Positions 43,651 through 54,747 of a stretch of 64,000 bases of DNA are shown piece by piece (the stretch's first letter is position 1; each line of letters opens with the position of its first letter). The position numbers were made by a program, and so were the translations under genes. Source of the stretch: Eutypella sp. D-1 (lineage: Eukaryota > Ascomycota > Sordariomycetes > Xylariales > Diatrypaceae); NCBI GenBank assembly GCA_023313575.1, contig JAJTTP010000024.1:372001-436000 (forward strand), read 5' to 3'. The notes beneath the pieces were generated by a model. The model was given only the letters and a program-made list of their open reading frames with translations. It did not search any database and was not told the origin of the DNA.

Positions 43651-46600
43651 TCAAGTATCCTTGACATAGTCACGCAGCCGTCTGCTTAGCTCCGTCCCCT
43701 TGTCCAACACTCTCCGTGGTACTCGCAGTCCGATCCGCATCATAGCCCGAATCCGTGGCCTGAACGCGATTGAAATCGAGACTATTATCACGATGGCGGA
43801 CAGGCCGACTTATAGTTTCGGGTTGGTCAGTTGAATTTTCTCGGTGAGGGGTCTTTCATCTCATCTAAGGATGGCCTAGGTCGCTTCTTAATGGGTAGAA
43901 GTTGAGAAACTTGGACTTACACATATATCCTATCTGCTGCTTGAGTGTCATCCATTTCGCATCGTTGATGTCTAAGTTGTTCATTCCGAAGAAGGTAGCA
44001 AAGAACCCTAGTGGTAGCTGGCGAGAGGGTGTATATTCGTTAGCTCGGGCGCATCATTGACGATGGGCACAAGGGCATGGTAGCGCGGTGGGGCAACTTA
44101 CGAAGAAGATGGTGACGATCGTGAAGGCCATGATGGCTCGTCCTTGCTTGATGCTCTCGTTCGCTTCCACAATGGACGCTTGTTGCTGTTTTAAGGATAG
44201 CAGACCTTGAAGCTGTGTTTATGTCAAATCGTGCATTTCCTTGTGAAGAAAGGTATACCATGTCGCCCTACCTGCTCACACGTCCAGAGCACCGAGTCTT
44301 CTAGGTCCTGGATCTCGGCCTGTCGGCTCTCAATAAGTTCCAAGGTACCTTCGGCCTCGTGGAGCGTCCCTTCCAAGGCCTGAGACATCCCGCGGCCTCC
44401 TCCACTATCATCCGCTAAGGTCGTGGCCTCATCCGCGTAGCTCTCATTATCCACCTCCTTACCCTTGTCTGCTCTTATCTCAAGGAGGAGTCTCTTGAGC
44501 GCGGCGATTTCGCCCTGTTGCTGGTCGGTTGACGCGCCACCGCCTTTACCTCCTGGGTAATGCAGGTGGCGCTTCAAGTCTTTGGTGACGCTGAGCTGCT
44601 CCGAGTAGATCCGCTTCATAATCTTGAGTTCCTCGGCGATGTCTTGAGCCTCCATGAAGAGCAATCCCTCCGGGTTAATGTCTAGGTACTTATTGCCCAC
44701 CGAGCTCCGCGTCTCCGTCATCATGTTGCTCGCGTGTATCGCAGTATGCCGCCAGAAGGTGTCATACGCAATTGAGGTCATCTCCGTCTGGTGATAATGG
44801 TCAGTAGGCGTTACTAGAACTATGTACGTGAGACTCACTACGTGACCGATCGCGGACGCGAAGAGATCCATAACCTCAGGCCGCTGATCCAGGGGCTTCG
44901 TGCGGTCAAAGAAGACCCTTGAGCACTGGTCGATTATGATGAGGGCTGTCAATCCATTTAGCATGTGTCAAATGACTACGATGATGAGCGACATACCGAG
45001 GTGGTGGATGGACTTGATCTCCTCCCGCTTCGCATCAAGGCGCTCCCGAAGACTTTTATGAACCCCTGAAGGGTCGGGCTTATTTCGACCCCATCTTCTT
45101 GGAAACGACGTGATGATGGTGTCTGCTAACAGTTCAGCATGTCCACTCACAATGCATAGGGGCACAATATGGGACTGACTATCATCAAGTATCCACAGCC
45201 ATAACTGGTCGACCATAACAACACGAGTGTTACGACTATGGAGACTTCGCCCAGCTTTCGTGCCCCGGTAGACTACCTGGTCCTTGTCTCGCTGTGAGGT
45301 GTCGTCTAGAGTGGCGAAGTAGTACTGGTCTAAAGTCCGCCGTATATGTAGCGGCGGCTCCGCCTTCACATGATCTCGTAGCAACCTTTCGTCGGATTCG
45401 TAGTCCATCTCCTCAAAAGCTTGGGCGACGGTCATCAAATACTTTCCCAGCAGCGTTCTAAATCCACTGCCAGTCGGTCAATGTCATGAGGCTATTTCTA
45501 TCTGGCGAGACTCACATGTGTAGCGGCTTATTCTTCTCAGTTCTTCTGCCGAATCCAAACGGTCCACGTTTGGTGTTCTTTTTCTTGACCTCATCGACGA
45601 CTGTGCTTAGTTTTGGTGGTTCTTGTATTTTGTTGTTGGTCACTTCGTTCACAACTTGAACCATCTTTCTGCGGCGGCTGCTCGTCTCCCAGTGCAGGTA
45701 TGGCAGCTAGGATATCTATCAGTGATTTGGAAAGGGGGTGGCCGAAGTTATACGGACAAATAATGCTATGTTCTTTTCTCTCCGAGTCGACTGACGCGCC
45801 GTCGACCTGCCGTCACTCAGGACCGATAGGCCAGCTGTTGAAGAGGAAGGACTAGACGTGGGTTCTTTATCTTCTAGTTGTATCAGTCATGGTCGGAAAC
45901 TTTGATTGAAGCGGAACCTACCACGAGGAATTACGAAGCACCTGGATCTCATGTGCCTCGCATGCACTGGGCCGCCTCTCTTGCTCCAGTCGTACTCGAT
46001 GCGACCTGGATGGTCTTTGTCTTCCTTCGGGCGTCTCCTTAAACCTGTGGAACTCCCTGTGCCACCATGCATTTGTCCTCGCCAAAACTCACGTGCTAAT
46101 AGTTTCTCTGTCTTCCCTGCCTTGGGATCATAGGGTTTCCGGTCATCGATGGGCTTCGGCCTCTCATTGTAGTACCGGGCAATGGCTGTCTGGCAAAGTA
46201 TGTTAGCAAGGATTCCCCGGCCGTGGCCGTAGATCAGGTATGAATACCTCTACCCAAGACATATTGTTGGTAGGGAAATGGAAGTAGCGAATTGTGTTCT
46301 CCGGGCAAGGTTCCATTAAAGGGTTATCCTTCTCCTCGTTCAAAATCTCGTCCATGAGGATCTTCTGGTCTGGGAATTTCCCCTTCAGCCTACGATTCGA
46401 GTAGTCGTACCCAACCCAGGTGCCGTTGGTTTCCTCCTTTTCGAAATACATGGCGCATGCCTTGAGTCCGTAGAGACGCTCAGGCTCGGACTTGACTTCC
46501 GAAGGCTTGGTTGGGTCGGTGGATGGAGCTGGGGCTCGAGCGAGTTGACTTTGTGTTTTCTGGTCCTTCGACTTCTTCATCAAAAGCGACTGGCTGCCTT

Positions 46601-47255
46601 TGCGAGGCCCACTGTGGCCGGGTGGAGGACCGTTGGATGGTGCTGTATTTACCCCCCAATCGCTTAGACGGTCAATACGCTTCTCATCTCTTTGAATCTT
46701 CTCGCGCATAGGCTTTTCCCACTTCATCACCAATTCATCCTTGGCCCTCGTAAATGAACCGTCCTTAGAGTCAACCGTCTTTTCAAGTTGTTGCAGCTCC
46801 TGGATGAAGTATCTATATTCACCCACGACCTTCTTCGGGTGCTTGTCGAGATCTTGTTGGAGCTCTTTATTCTGGCGTTGGAAGATCTTGTGGTTTTTCT
46901 TCGCTTCTCGTTTCCATTTTGTCTTGTATTCCTCGAGCTTCTTCATCAGATCCTTCTTGTCCTCCCGAGATGAAAAGTCCTGCCGGAGCTGTTTAATCCT
47001 ATCCATCTCCCTATCGATATGCCCCTTCTTGACTTCGGTCAATTTATCGTATTCGGCCTCCCGGTTGTTGAGTCGCATGCTAAAGTACCAGCTGACAAGG
47101 TTCTGGTGGCATATCTTTGTCTCTCCTATGGGTTCCTCAGCTGAAAAGGAAGGATCCACGAACTGGAGATCGATATATTCATCTTCCAGGCTCGTTTTGT
47201 TTGCTCCACCACTGTTAGAGCCATTAGGCGAGTCACTGATCGTGTTGGGAGCCAT
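43651..47255 (-). CDS. CorA-like Mg2+ transporter-type membrane protein with long coiled cytosolic part, 11 exons, 991 aa
   Basis: Fungal protein with a CorA-type membrane end. Exons: 47255-46248, 46189-45922, 45873-45758, 45706-45516, 45457-45180, 45122-44997, 44945-44839, 44787-44272, 44212-44102, 44017-43921, 43808-43651; the phases close on 992 codons. The N-terminal 336 residues are charged and coiled-coil-like and end IRYFHFPTNNMSWVE. Next come GQMHGGTG...PVHARHMRSRC and LPYLHWETSSRRRKM. The CorA-like soluble domain has LLGKYLMTVAQAFEEM, HIRRTLDQYYFATLDDTSQR, DQVVYRGT, MVDQLWLWILDDNTIITSFP, RRWGRNKPDPSG and LALIIIDQCSRVFFDRTKP. A helix precedes the last part (LLSLKQQQASIVEANESIKQ) leading to TM1 IMAFTIVTIFFLPLGFFATF, the GMN signature at 918-920, and TM2 GLSAIVIIVSISIAF. 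Ion transport is not proven; fungal members often occur near HET and ankyrin genes. The many small exons fit this family. Confidence 0.88.
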
Positions 47256-49653
47256 CTTAGTGTAAAGAACAGGAAAGAACTATAGGGCACACTCTGTATC
47301 TCGCACTTAATTATCGGGGGATGTTCGCTTTTAAGCCCTCCACGACGCCAATAGGAACCGTTTTTCAGCAGTTCGCACGGTGTGAACGACGCCACCACGG
47401 CTACATGACCCGTTATGGTGGTCTAGCAGTCGGGATTCGTAAGTACAAAATAATAGCAGGGCTCTGTCACGAACCAATACCAGTACCCCAACTGTGAAGG
47501 TGATTGATTATCGTAAGCTACATGCCTTCAGTCCAGCCCCCGAAGCCATGGTGGGGAGCTGAAGAGGTATTGCAGATAATTCTACCAATGATGTCTTTGC
47601 TTACTCTCGGCAGCATAGCAATATATTATACAGGACTCATAGAACTCGTGAATTCGTTGCATATGCACACCACCATGCATGCCTCGCTATTATTGATTTT
47701 CGACACCGGGGGGATGCAACGAACATACCGGGCCATTGTTACCTGACTTGGCAATGCCTCCGTCATGTCCGTAGCCACTCGGCCAAATAAAAGATCTATG
47801 TTGTATCCGGCACTTTGAACAAGTGGATTGTTAAGAGAACTGCAGTTGTGACGATCACCCCCACTGAGTGGTGTAATTGGACCCCGAGACACTAGCGAGA
47901 AAATAAGCTTGTCCCTGGGCATAGGGCGCGCTTCGAGTACAGCCGCGAGAGCTGACCCGTCCTAGCAGGCAAGAGACGCCTCCACCCAGGCCTTTCCCCC
48001 TTTTAAACCGGCTAAGTGCTTCAAGGTTGCCTTATAGTAGAGATCGAACGGAAGGGCTTGGATACGGGTCTCTTCGCTATAAGGCAGTCTCTTAAACGTA
48101 CTAGACGGGTGGCACATTTTAAATCATTCGGTTTAGTGTTTACATCAAAGCTACGGTCATTCAGAAGGAGTTTGCGAAGAAATGGCCGTGTATCTACTGA
48201 GATTGGAGGCCAAAACAAGCAGCCTCCTTCGATTTGAGCCACAGTATTTCTGTACCCACACTAACGGTGCGGTACATTGGTAGATCCACTAAAGAAATCA
48301 ACCTTATCAGTACTTACAGCGCACACTCCAGCACCCTTTGGGCCAAGTAGCGCTAAAGTGCCACTATAATACAGAGGGTCAAGAAATACAGCGAAATACA
48401 TTTACCTATCCAGATTGTAGCTGGGACACCAATAGGCTACTTACTTTGGCCCTAAATTCGTACGGAGTGGAGGATGGAGCACAGATGGGTATTTTCACCC
48501 ATTCCTCAGGCGATGCAGGCTTCTGAAAATATCAAGAGTGGTATTGCGGCTTAGGCAAGCGCTATAGCTGGCCCCCATGATAGTCGTACAGTATATACCC
48601 TGGTGGCTTAATATGATACAATATTAGGTAGGGTAAAGATTCTGTCAATATCCTACCTATCTAGGTCATTCTCCCGCCTTACTGCGTTATTATGAGGCAT
48701 ACCTAGTTGTTGGTACGGTCCGCACTCACTCTCATATGCGCCATAACACGCCTAAGTTGAAGACGTGAAAGTCAAATTATAATTATTGACACTTTCATAT
48801 CAAGTAGAGCTTTAAGGATATGTTGACCCAACTTCACTGGTTCGTGCCGATCCCCACATTCTGCCTGACCCACTATAGGGGGATCCAATCGTGCGTGACA
48901 CCCGTCAAATTTTTGGCAAACGGATCTTTTTAAGCTTCGCACCTTCAGCATATGGTCACGTATGGTCGGCTTGAATTAGTTATAATATCAATTAGTATGT
49001 GATATATCCTGGGCAAGGCAGTTGAAGTGTTAGCTCACGCTACAGTCTTTAAAATCGATTGACAGGAAATCATGCGAACCTCAATAATTATGCAATTAAT
49101 TGTGATGCGACCATCAGCAGCCATTATGCTCAGCCCTATGCCACTGCACAGATAAATGCTTACCCGTGCTGGCAGCTAACTGCTTCTGATGGCACCTAGA
49201 ATGATAGATATGGTCACAGCCACTGTGGTGTCTTATCTTGATCAGACCGTGGTGTATCTAGAGCAGTCGATTCGATAACAAGTCTTACGGCAAAGTGAAT
49301 ATAATCGGAAATGGAAAACGGATAATGTTCGGGAGGCACCTGGAGTAGTTATTTTTAGATTATTGCTGGATTCACCATGCACCTTCTGGCGCGAAAATTG
49401 CTACATCTCTTTGCTTTCAATACTTAATTGGTTCACTTGCCATCTTGCCTTGGTCACAACACCCGCCTCTGATATGGCATTTGGCATCTCATCCGCTACT
49501 GGTCCTCAAGGATGTCGTTTATTAGATGCTAGTTCGGGTGGAACACTCGGGGCCTTCCTCCTGAGCTATGTCCTGAAACCACCCACTTGGTGGATTTGAC
49601 CGACTTGTAGGTGCATTCAATATTGCAAGTCTTGAAGCCGTAGGTTGTCTTGC
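47256..49653. other. Gene-free stretch containing a MITE-like repeat
   Basis: 2.4 kb upstream of the CorA-like gene and downstream of the kinase gene. No gene is supported: open frames are below 100 codons and unrelated to known domains. It contains repeat copy A (48,239-48,480) and AT-leaning sequence from 48.6 to 49.3 kb. Confidence 0.5.
48239..48480 (+). repeat. MITE-like repeat, copy A
   Basis: This segment is colinear with the reverse complement of 53,641-53,918. Shared blocks include GTAGATCC(A/G)CTAAAGA, GCGCACACTCCA / GTGCACACTCCA, GCTAAAGTGCCACTATAATA versus GCTAAAGTACCACTATATTA, and TTGTAGCTGG. The right end has GGCTACTTACT and GTACGGAG. No coding capacity. Ends are approximate; the left end is diverged. 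Confidence 0.6.
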
Positions 49654-51151
49654 TTAGAGAGCCCAACGAGCGTTGACCTCTTCTCTGGGAACGAAATCAT
49701 CCACGAATTCCTCCATCTCTGGGACTTCGTGTTCTCGTGTTGTCATTTCATCCCCATAAAAGTGCTTTAGAAGCATTTGGGCAGCTGATGCGCGATCCTC
49801 TGGGTAGAAATTCGCGGCTTCCTGGATGGGATGTAAGCTATCTAGATCTCGGGCAGCCGCTATTACATGCCGGTGTATGTCGTCGCGGCGATCCCTAAAT
49901 TCGAGCTCAAGGAAGCCCGGGTGTAGAACTGCTAACATGGTGGCAAACAATGACCACATGTCCACCTTATGTGTCAGGACTGCGTGAAGATGGCCTACTT
50001 CGGGCGCTCTGTATAGCGAGGTACCCCCGCCTTGGGCGTTCGTAGCCCCTGCCTTGTTGCATAGGCCAAAGTCTGCTAGTTGGAACACATACCCATTGTT
50101 GACTCTTATGAATAGTATGTTTTCGTGCTTGACATCACGATGAATGATGCCTTGCGCGCTGATATAATCCAACGCTTGCAACATGTGGTGAAACATAGTA
50201 GTAGCTAGATTCCCAGTCATAAGTGCATCTTGAATCAAGGAAGCCAAAGGGCCATGTTTTAAGCCCATGAATATTAGGATATTATCCTGACTATTTTGAT
50301 ATTCCCAAGATATCATGTCAACGACATGTGGCTATAACGAATATCAGTGGTGGTCTAAATCGATCATGTCAAGGGGTTGAGATACTTACATGGTTCAAAT
50401 TCGAGATAGATTTCGCCTCCGCTTGCCACCGATCATGCTCAGAATCCTTGATTCGAATTTCTTTTACAGCCATTAAGCGGCCGGTATCAACGTCGACAAC
50501 CTTACTAACTTTCTCCGATATCCCCTGCCCAATTGGGCTGAACCTGGACCTTCGTATCCTCCTGCGTGTTTGATGCTGTAGGGCTTGGACCGCTCCCGGA
50601 TCGATTACATTGTACACACTCCCAGGCAGTCTATTGTTGTTTTCGTTGCTTGGTGTTCGTTGCCAAACTAGTTCAAATCGCAATAGATTCCGGCTTAGCC
50701 TCCCCATTCCCAACTGAGTATTTAGAAAAGGTGTGACAACCACCCGGCGACAGATTTTCTGGGGATCGAAAGTCTCGGCATTAGGGCCATGGAATCCTGT
50801 TGAACCATGACCGCCGCCTGAGTTTGACCAGTCTTGAATCAGAACAATGCCAGTCTTGGGGTTAAAACTGAAACAGCATTGGATCCGAGATATCTCAGGG
50901 TGTTCAACGCAAATGTCAGCGCCATAGCCGCGACCAATCGTTGCCAGGGTTGTATTGGATGCTCCGTCCCATTTTGACAGAATGTGAAACCCAATATCGA
51001 GACCCGCATGTCGGATCCCATTCTCTTTCTCCACCACAGAGACAAGATGTGCGTTTAGTGGATGTTCTATCACTTTCTTCGCTTCTGCGTTGCGACCTAT
51101 TAGGGTGAACAGAGTCAGGGGGTGTGATTCTGAGGATCTAGCGAAAGACAT
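49654..51151 (-). CDS. FHA-domain protein kinase, 479 aa
   Basis: Ser/Thr kinase with an N-terminal forkhead-associated (phosphothreonine-binding) domain, the arrangement of checkpoint kinases such as Rad53/Chk2. Exons 51151-50390 and 50331-49654, one phase 0 intron that splits the N-lobe before PHVVDMISWE. The FHA region has TLATIGRGYGADICVEHPEI and SRIQCCFSFNPKTG, then IVLIQDW (about 68-107). The kinase domain starts FSPIGQGISEKVSKVVDV, with Lys230 in LMAVKEI, IIHRDVKHENILF (Asp320), LADFGLCNK (Asp341), GTSLYRAPEVG (APE 363-365) and KVDMWSLFATMLAVL. All key catalytic residues are present, so it is probably active. At 479 residues it is shorter than Rad53. The HET-rich neighbourhood and divergence in the loops suggest an accessory paralogue rather than the core checkpoint kinase; that is inference. 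The end DDFVPREEVNARWAL has no further domain. Confidence 0.9.
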
Positions 51152-51744
51152 CGTGTGGCAAAACTGCAGCTAGTTAAACGAGCTACGATCAGTCTAGTTC
51201 TGAGCGTTTCCAGCCACGGTATAATAAATCCTAGATTGTTTTTCTCTTTTTGGGTCCCGCAGGTCGCGTAAAAGGTGCGAAGATTATGAATATGGGTTTA
51301 AGATGAACGGGTGTGGTGCTTTTTGCTATATCATTACCTCCTGGTCTTTGTTTCTTACTTTATCAAATAAAAAGGTCAAGGGATATACTGTGTGCGGCAA
51401 TTAAAGAATGACATCAATATCGATATATAAGAGACCTAGCTTTATGAAGCTTCATTGTAGCTGACTGGCGAGCACCTACAAAGGATCAACCAGTCGAGTC
51501 TCAAAGTAGCCCTCCAATGGAATTAACTCTTATAGTATATTGCTTTGTATTAATGCGCATGCGGCAACAGCCTTTCCATAATACTTTAAGGTGAAGTGAC
51601 GTGCCTTCTGGGACTTATCTCTTTCCCATTTTTCGTGCGGAAAAGTTGCGAACACGCTTTATTCGATATTTGTAACAAATCTACCTATTAAATTTCAAAG
51701 CTTAGCCAGAGAATCGTATATTGGTGTACGAAAAAGGCACATAC
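51152..51744. other. Divergent intergenic region
   Basis: 593 bases between the divergent starts of the FHA kinase and the Trp-motif protein gene; AT-leaning, no gene seen. Both promoters should lie here. Confidence 0.5.
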
Positions 51745-52962
51745 ATGATGGCGCAGTCAATTCGCGACGGACTTTTAGACTTACACTCTGCATTAGACCG
51801 TATGGCTAAGGAGCCGCAGGACCTTGAGAAGGATAGAGAGCGCTTTAATCGTACACCTTCTCCCATCCCATCCCCCAAATCACTATCTGGAACAACAACA
51901 CAGCCAGGAAGTCCGGGCCCGGATTCAACAGAAACGTTGCCCCAACAACAGCACAGGGAGAAGATACTCGGCTTCATAAACACGCACTATAATTCTTGCC
52001 CTTCAAAACAATTTAACGATCTGGTAGAGGACGAGAAAGTTCACTTACGAATTTCGGACTACCGAAGAGTGTGGATTGGAGAGGCAAAGACTAGAATGAC
52101 AATCATGTATGACACCGAACACGATGAGCTTGCAAAAGAACGCGTCAAACAGCAATGGATCGAGCAAGGGATATGGAGAGAGGGGTGGTCTTATGTTAAT
52201 TCACAAAGACCCTACGCGGACGGCGGGTGGAAGCATGGACTCTACGTGGACGGCGGATGGAAGCATGAGATGGCCTTATCGGAAGTCGAGGACGAAGAGC
52301 GTACGGATTATGGCCGACTTTTCCCCCTACCGAATGCGCGACCAAAACGACCCATCGAGCAGGTTCGCCACGATTGTGAGGCATCACGGCCATTGCCAAT
52401 GTTTCTGTACCAGGTCTCCCTAGAACGCAAGCGCATTCTTGAGTGTCGCCGGGCCGTAGCGAGCAAGCGCGCCTTAGCCAAGAGATCTCGCGTTGAGGAC
52501 GCTCAAATGAAAGCTTTATACAATCCAGGGGATACGGAGCTTGCTGAAGAAGCAATTGCTGTATTAAAGGCAGCCGAACTCGCAGAGGCAGTAGAAGATA
52601 GTGTGGATGCAGAGACAGAGGCAGATCACATTGATCTGAACTCGATAGCCTACGCGCGGGTGAGGAGTGCATGGATTAGGCGAAACATCTGGATGGATGA
52701 GTGGATCGCCTTGCCAGGTCGTTCATGGAGGCACGAATACATGGTGACCGATTTCCTTGACGGTTCTGACTTGGAAGACTTCCTGGAAGACCAGAGATGG
52801 GAGACCAAAATGCAGGGACAAAAGACGAGGGATTTGAAGAGATTTGAAGAGCGTCGAGGGCTACCAGCCCGCGGGTTAATCCCTGCGAAACACAGAAAGC
52901 CTGCCACAAAGCCACCTTCCCAGGTACAGGTACGAGATATGAACTATCCTATGTATCCATAA
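51745..52962 (+). CDS. Uncharacterised Trp-motif protein, 405 aa
   Basis: Single-exon gene of unknown function. The start is the ATG at 51,745 (MMAQSIRDGLLDLHSALDRM); the frame is open eight codons further upstream but without an ATG. After a Pro/Ser-rich segment (TPSPIPSPKSLSG) there are two related blocks. Block one is at about 133-176, RVKQQWIEQGIWREGW and then GGWKHE. Block two is at about 305-331, RVRSAWIRRNIWMDEW and then SWRHE. Block one contains a short duplication, YADGGWKHG followed by YVDGGWKHE, caused by a 30-base tandem repeat at about 52,213-52,272. Between the blocks is an Ala/Arg-rich helical region. The C-terminus is basic (RGLIPAKHRKPATKPP). No signal peptide or membrane segment is present, so it is likely nuclear or cytosolic. 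I do not recognise the family. It is divergent from the FHA kinase. Confidence 0.7.
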   Translation: MMAQSIRDGLLDLHSALDRMAKEPQDLEKDRERFNRTPSPIPSPKSLSGTTTQPGSPGPDSTETLPQQQHREKILGFINTHYNSCPSKQFNDLVEDEKVHLRISDYRRVWIGEAKTRMTIMYDTEHDELAKERVKQQWIEQGIWREGWSYVNSQRPYADGGWKHGLYVDGGWKHEMALSEVEDEERTDYGRLFPLPNARPKRPIEQVRHDCEASRPLPMFLYQVSLERKRILECRRAVASKRALAKRSRVEDAQMKALYNPGDTELAEEAIAVLKAAELAEAVEDSVDAETEADHIDLNSIAYARVRSAWIRRNIWMDEWIALPGRSWRHEYMVTDFLDGSDLEDFLEDQRWETKMQGQKTRDLKRFEERRGLPARGLIPAKHRKPATKPPSQVQVRDMNYPMYP

Positions 52963-54747
52963 ACCTCGCTTAGTTCTAAGCGAAAGAAATTGGGCTTTAC
53001 AGCTAGCTTGAAGCTTAGCAATATAATGTTGTCATTGTATCGCTGTTATTGATGACTTTGAAACCCACGCTTATGATTCCCCGAGCCAATTGTTCCCATA
53101 TAATGTTTCAGGCCAATAATTACGTAAAGCTGTAGAGCTTTTCCAGGCTGTATAACATTCCCTTCTACGACTAAAATTGCTCTAACCCTGGTGAAGTGGA
53201 TATATTAAATGCATCATTTATCCCGTCCCCTCATCCGATCTAATGCGCAAGTGATATGATCGTGTTACTGTATGTTCAATTAACCTCATTCAAGTGGCTT
53301 TGCCGGATGAGGGTCCCACTTAATAGACGAGGAAGCCTTATACTATAAGCTCCGTTGGATGTATAAATGATAGGATCGCTCTCACTGGCATATTTACTTG
53401 CCACTATGATCTCCTACAGTTACCTAGTATGCGATTCCGGCACAGACACCCCCAGCTGCTCCGTTTCCCTATTTTCAAGGTGTGGTAGGGCCAACCCCAG
53501 CCCGGTGGTATTTGAACGGTCCCAACTGCTTTCGTACCAGATTGTAGAACTTAGACTCTATAACATCATTACCCCCACTCATTCAACTATCTTGAAATCA
53601 CTCTGAATATCTATCTATGTTGTTTCTCTTACCATATTTAGTACGGAGGTTGCGGTCAAAGGCCTCTTGGCTCTCCAGCTACAGTATGAATTCAAAAAGG
53701 TATCACACTGTATTCTTTAACCATTCTGTAATATAGTGGTACTTTAGCACTACTTAGCGCCAGGCCTCTTGGAGTGTGCACTATAAGTAGTGCTAATTTT
53801 GAATCTCTTTAGCGGATCTACATATATACCGTGCGTTATTATCGCTAAAGCGACACTGTGACTGGAAAGCCAACAGGCTACTTACTCTTGCAGCTCTTGA
53901 ACGCAACCTCCGTACTGGCACTAGAGACAGCTCGATGGTTTGCAAGTCGCAGTAGATGAGTCCCGACTTTCCGGGGCTGTACCTGCATTTCTCATAAATT
54001 CTAACCCGGTAAAGTGAGTAGATCATCTCTAGCCCTTCCCTCTGACTGACTAGAATTATTTATATCCACTGCGATCGACCCCAAGACGCTATATTGATCA
54101 ACTCGATATGACTTCTTAAGTCAGGTTCCCCACGCTAACTAGTAAGTCTAGACTGTCTGTAGCTGGTAAGTTGCGGGGGATAGCGAGATAAAGTTTACAC
54201 TTGTAACTATTTATAAATTATTAAGGTCTAAACTACGCGGGATAGATGCCCTTCTGAATGGTCAAATCCGATCTCGATTAAGTTATGTGAACCAGTGATC
54301 GGGCTACTATGAGGAGTTGGTGGATTGGGATAATCTGAACACGGAATCCCTAGTATGTGGAAATATCTATTAATAGTACTGGCTTGACTTGGTCTACAAC
54401 CCGTGTCAACTGTGTTTACTCTGCTCCTAGACTACTTGAGCTATGTTGGCTGGGCTTAATAAAGACATAAAGTTCTGGGTACCGTGAGTAATGTAGTCGA
54501 ATACCAGATTAACTTGACCATGACAAAGCATCCTCCATGAGCACATGACCAAGTTGAAGAGTCAGCTATCTAGTACTCGCAGCATGATGAGAAATGATCA
54601 TACAGGGCTGACAAGATAAATAGCACGCTCTTCCACCCGTCTACGATCCAGGAATGACCTGCACCCTCAATATCGTTTACTTACCTCTCCTTGATAATCT
54701 CTCTGCTTGATAATCCAAAACATCGACTGGAAAACCTTCAATCCACG
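52963..54747. other. Gene-free stretch containing a MITE-like repeat
   Basis: 1.8 kb of AT-leaning DNA without a supported gene. It contains repeat copy B at 53,641-53,918. The right end is the promoter of the small secreted precursor gene. Confidence 0.5.
53641..53918 (-). mobile_element. MITE-like element, copy B, with terminal inverted repeats
   Basis: 278 bases bounded by GTACGGAGGTTGCG at the left and CGCAACCTCCGTAC at the right, a perfect 14-base inverted pair that continues with mismatches for about ten more bases. An inner inverted pair (TTAGCACTACTTA / TAAGTAGTGCTAA) and a direct pair AGGCCTCTTGG are also present. There is no coding capacity. A diverged second copy in the opposite orientation is at 48,239-48,480. 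No convincing target-site duplication is seen. Confidence 0.65.
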
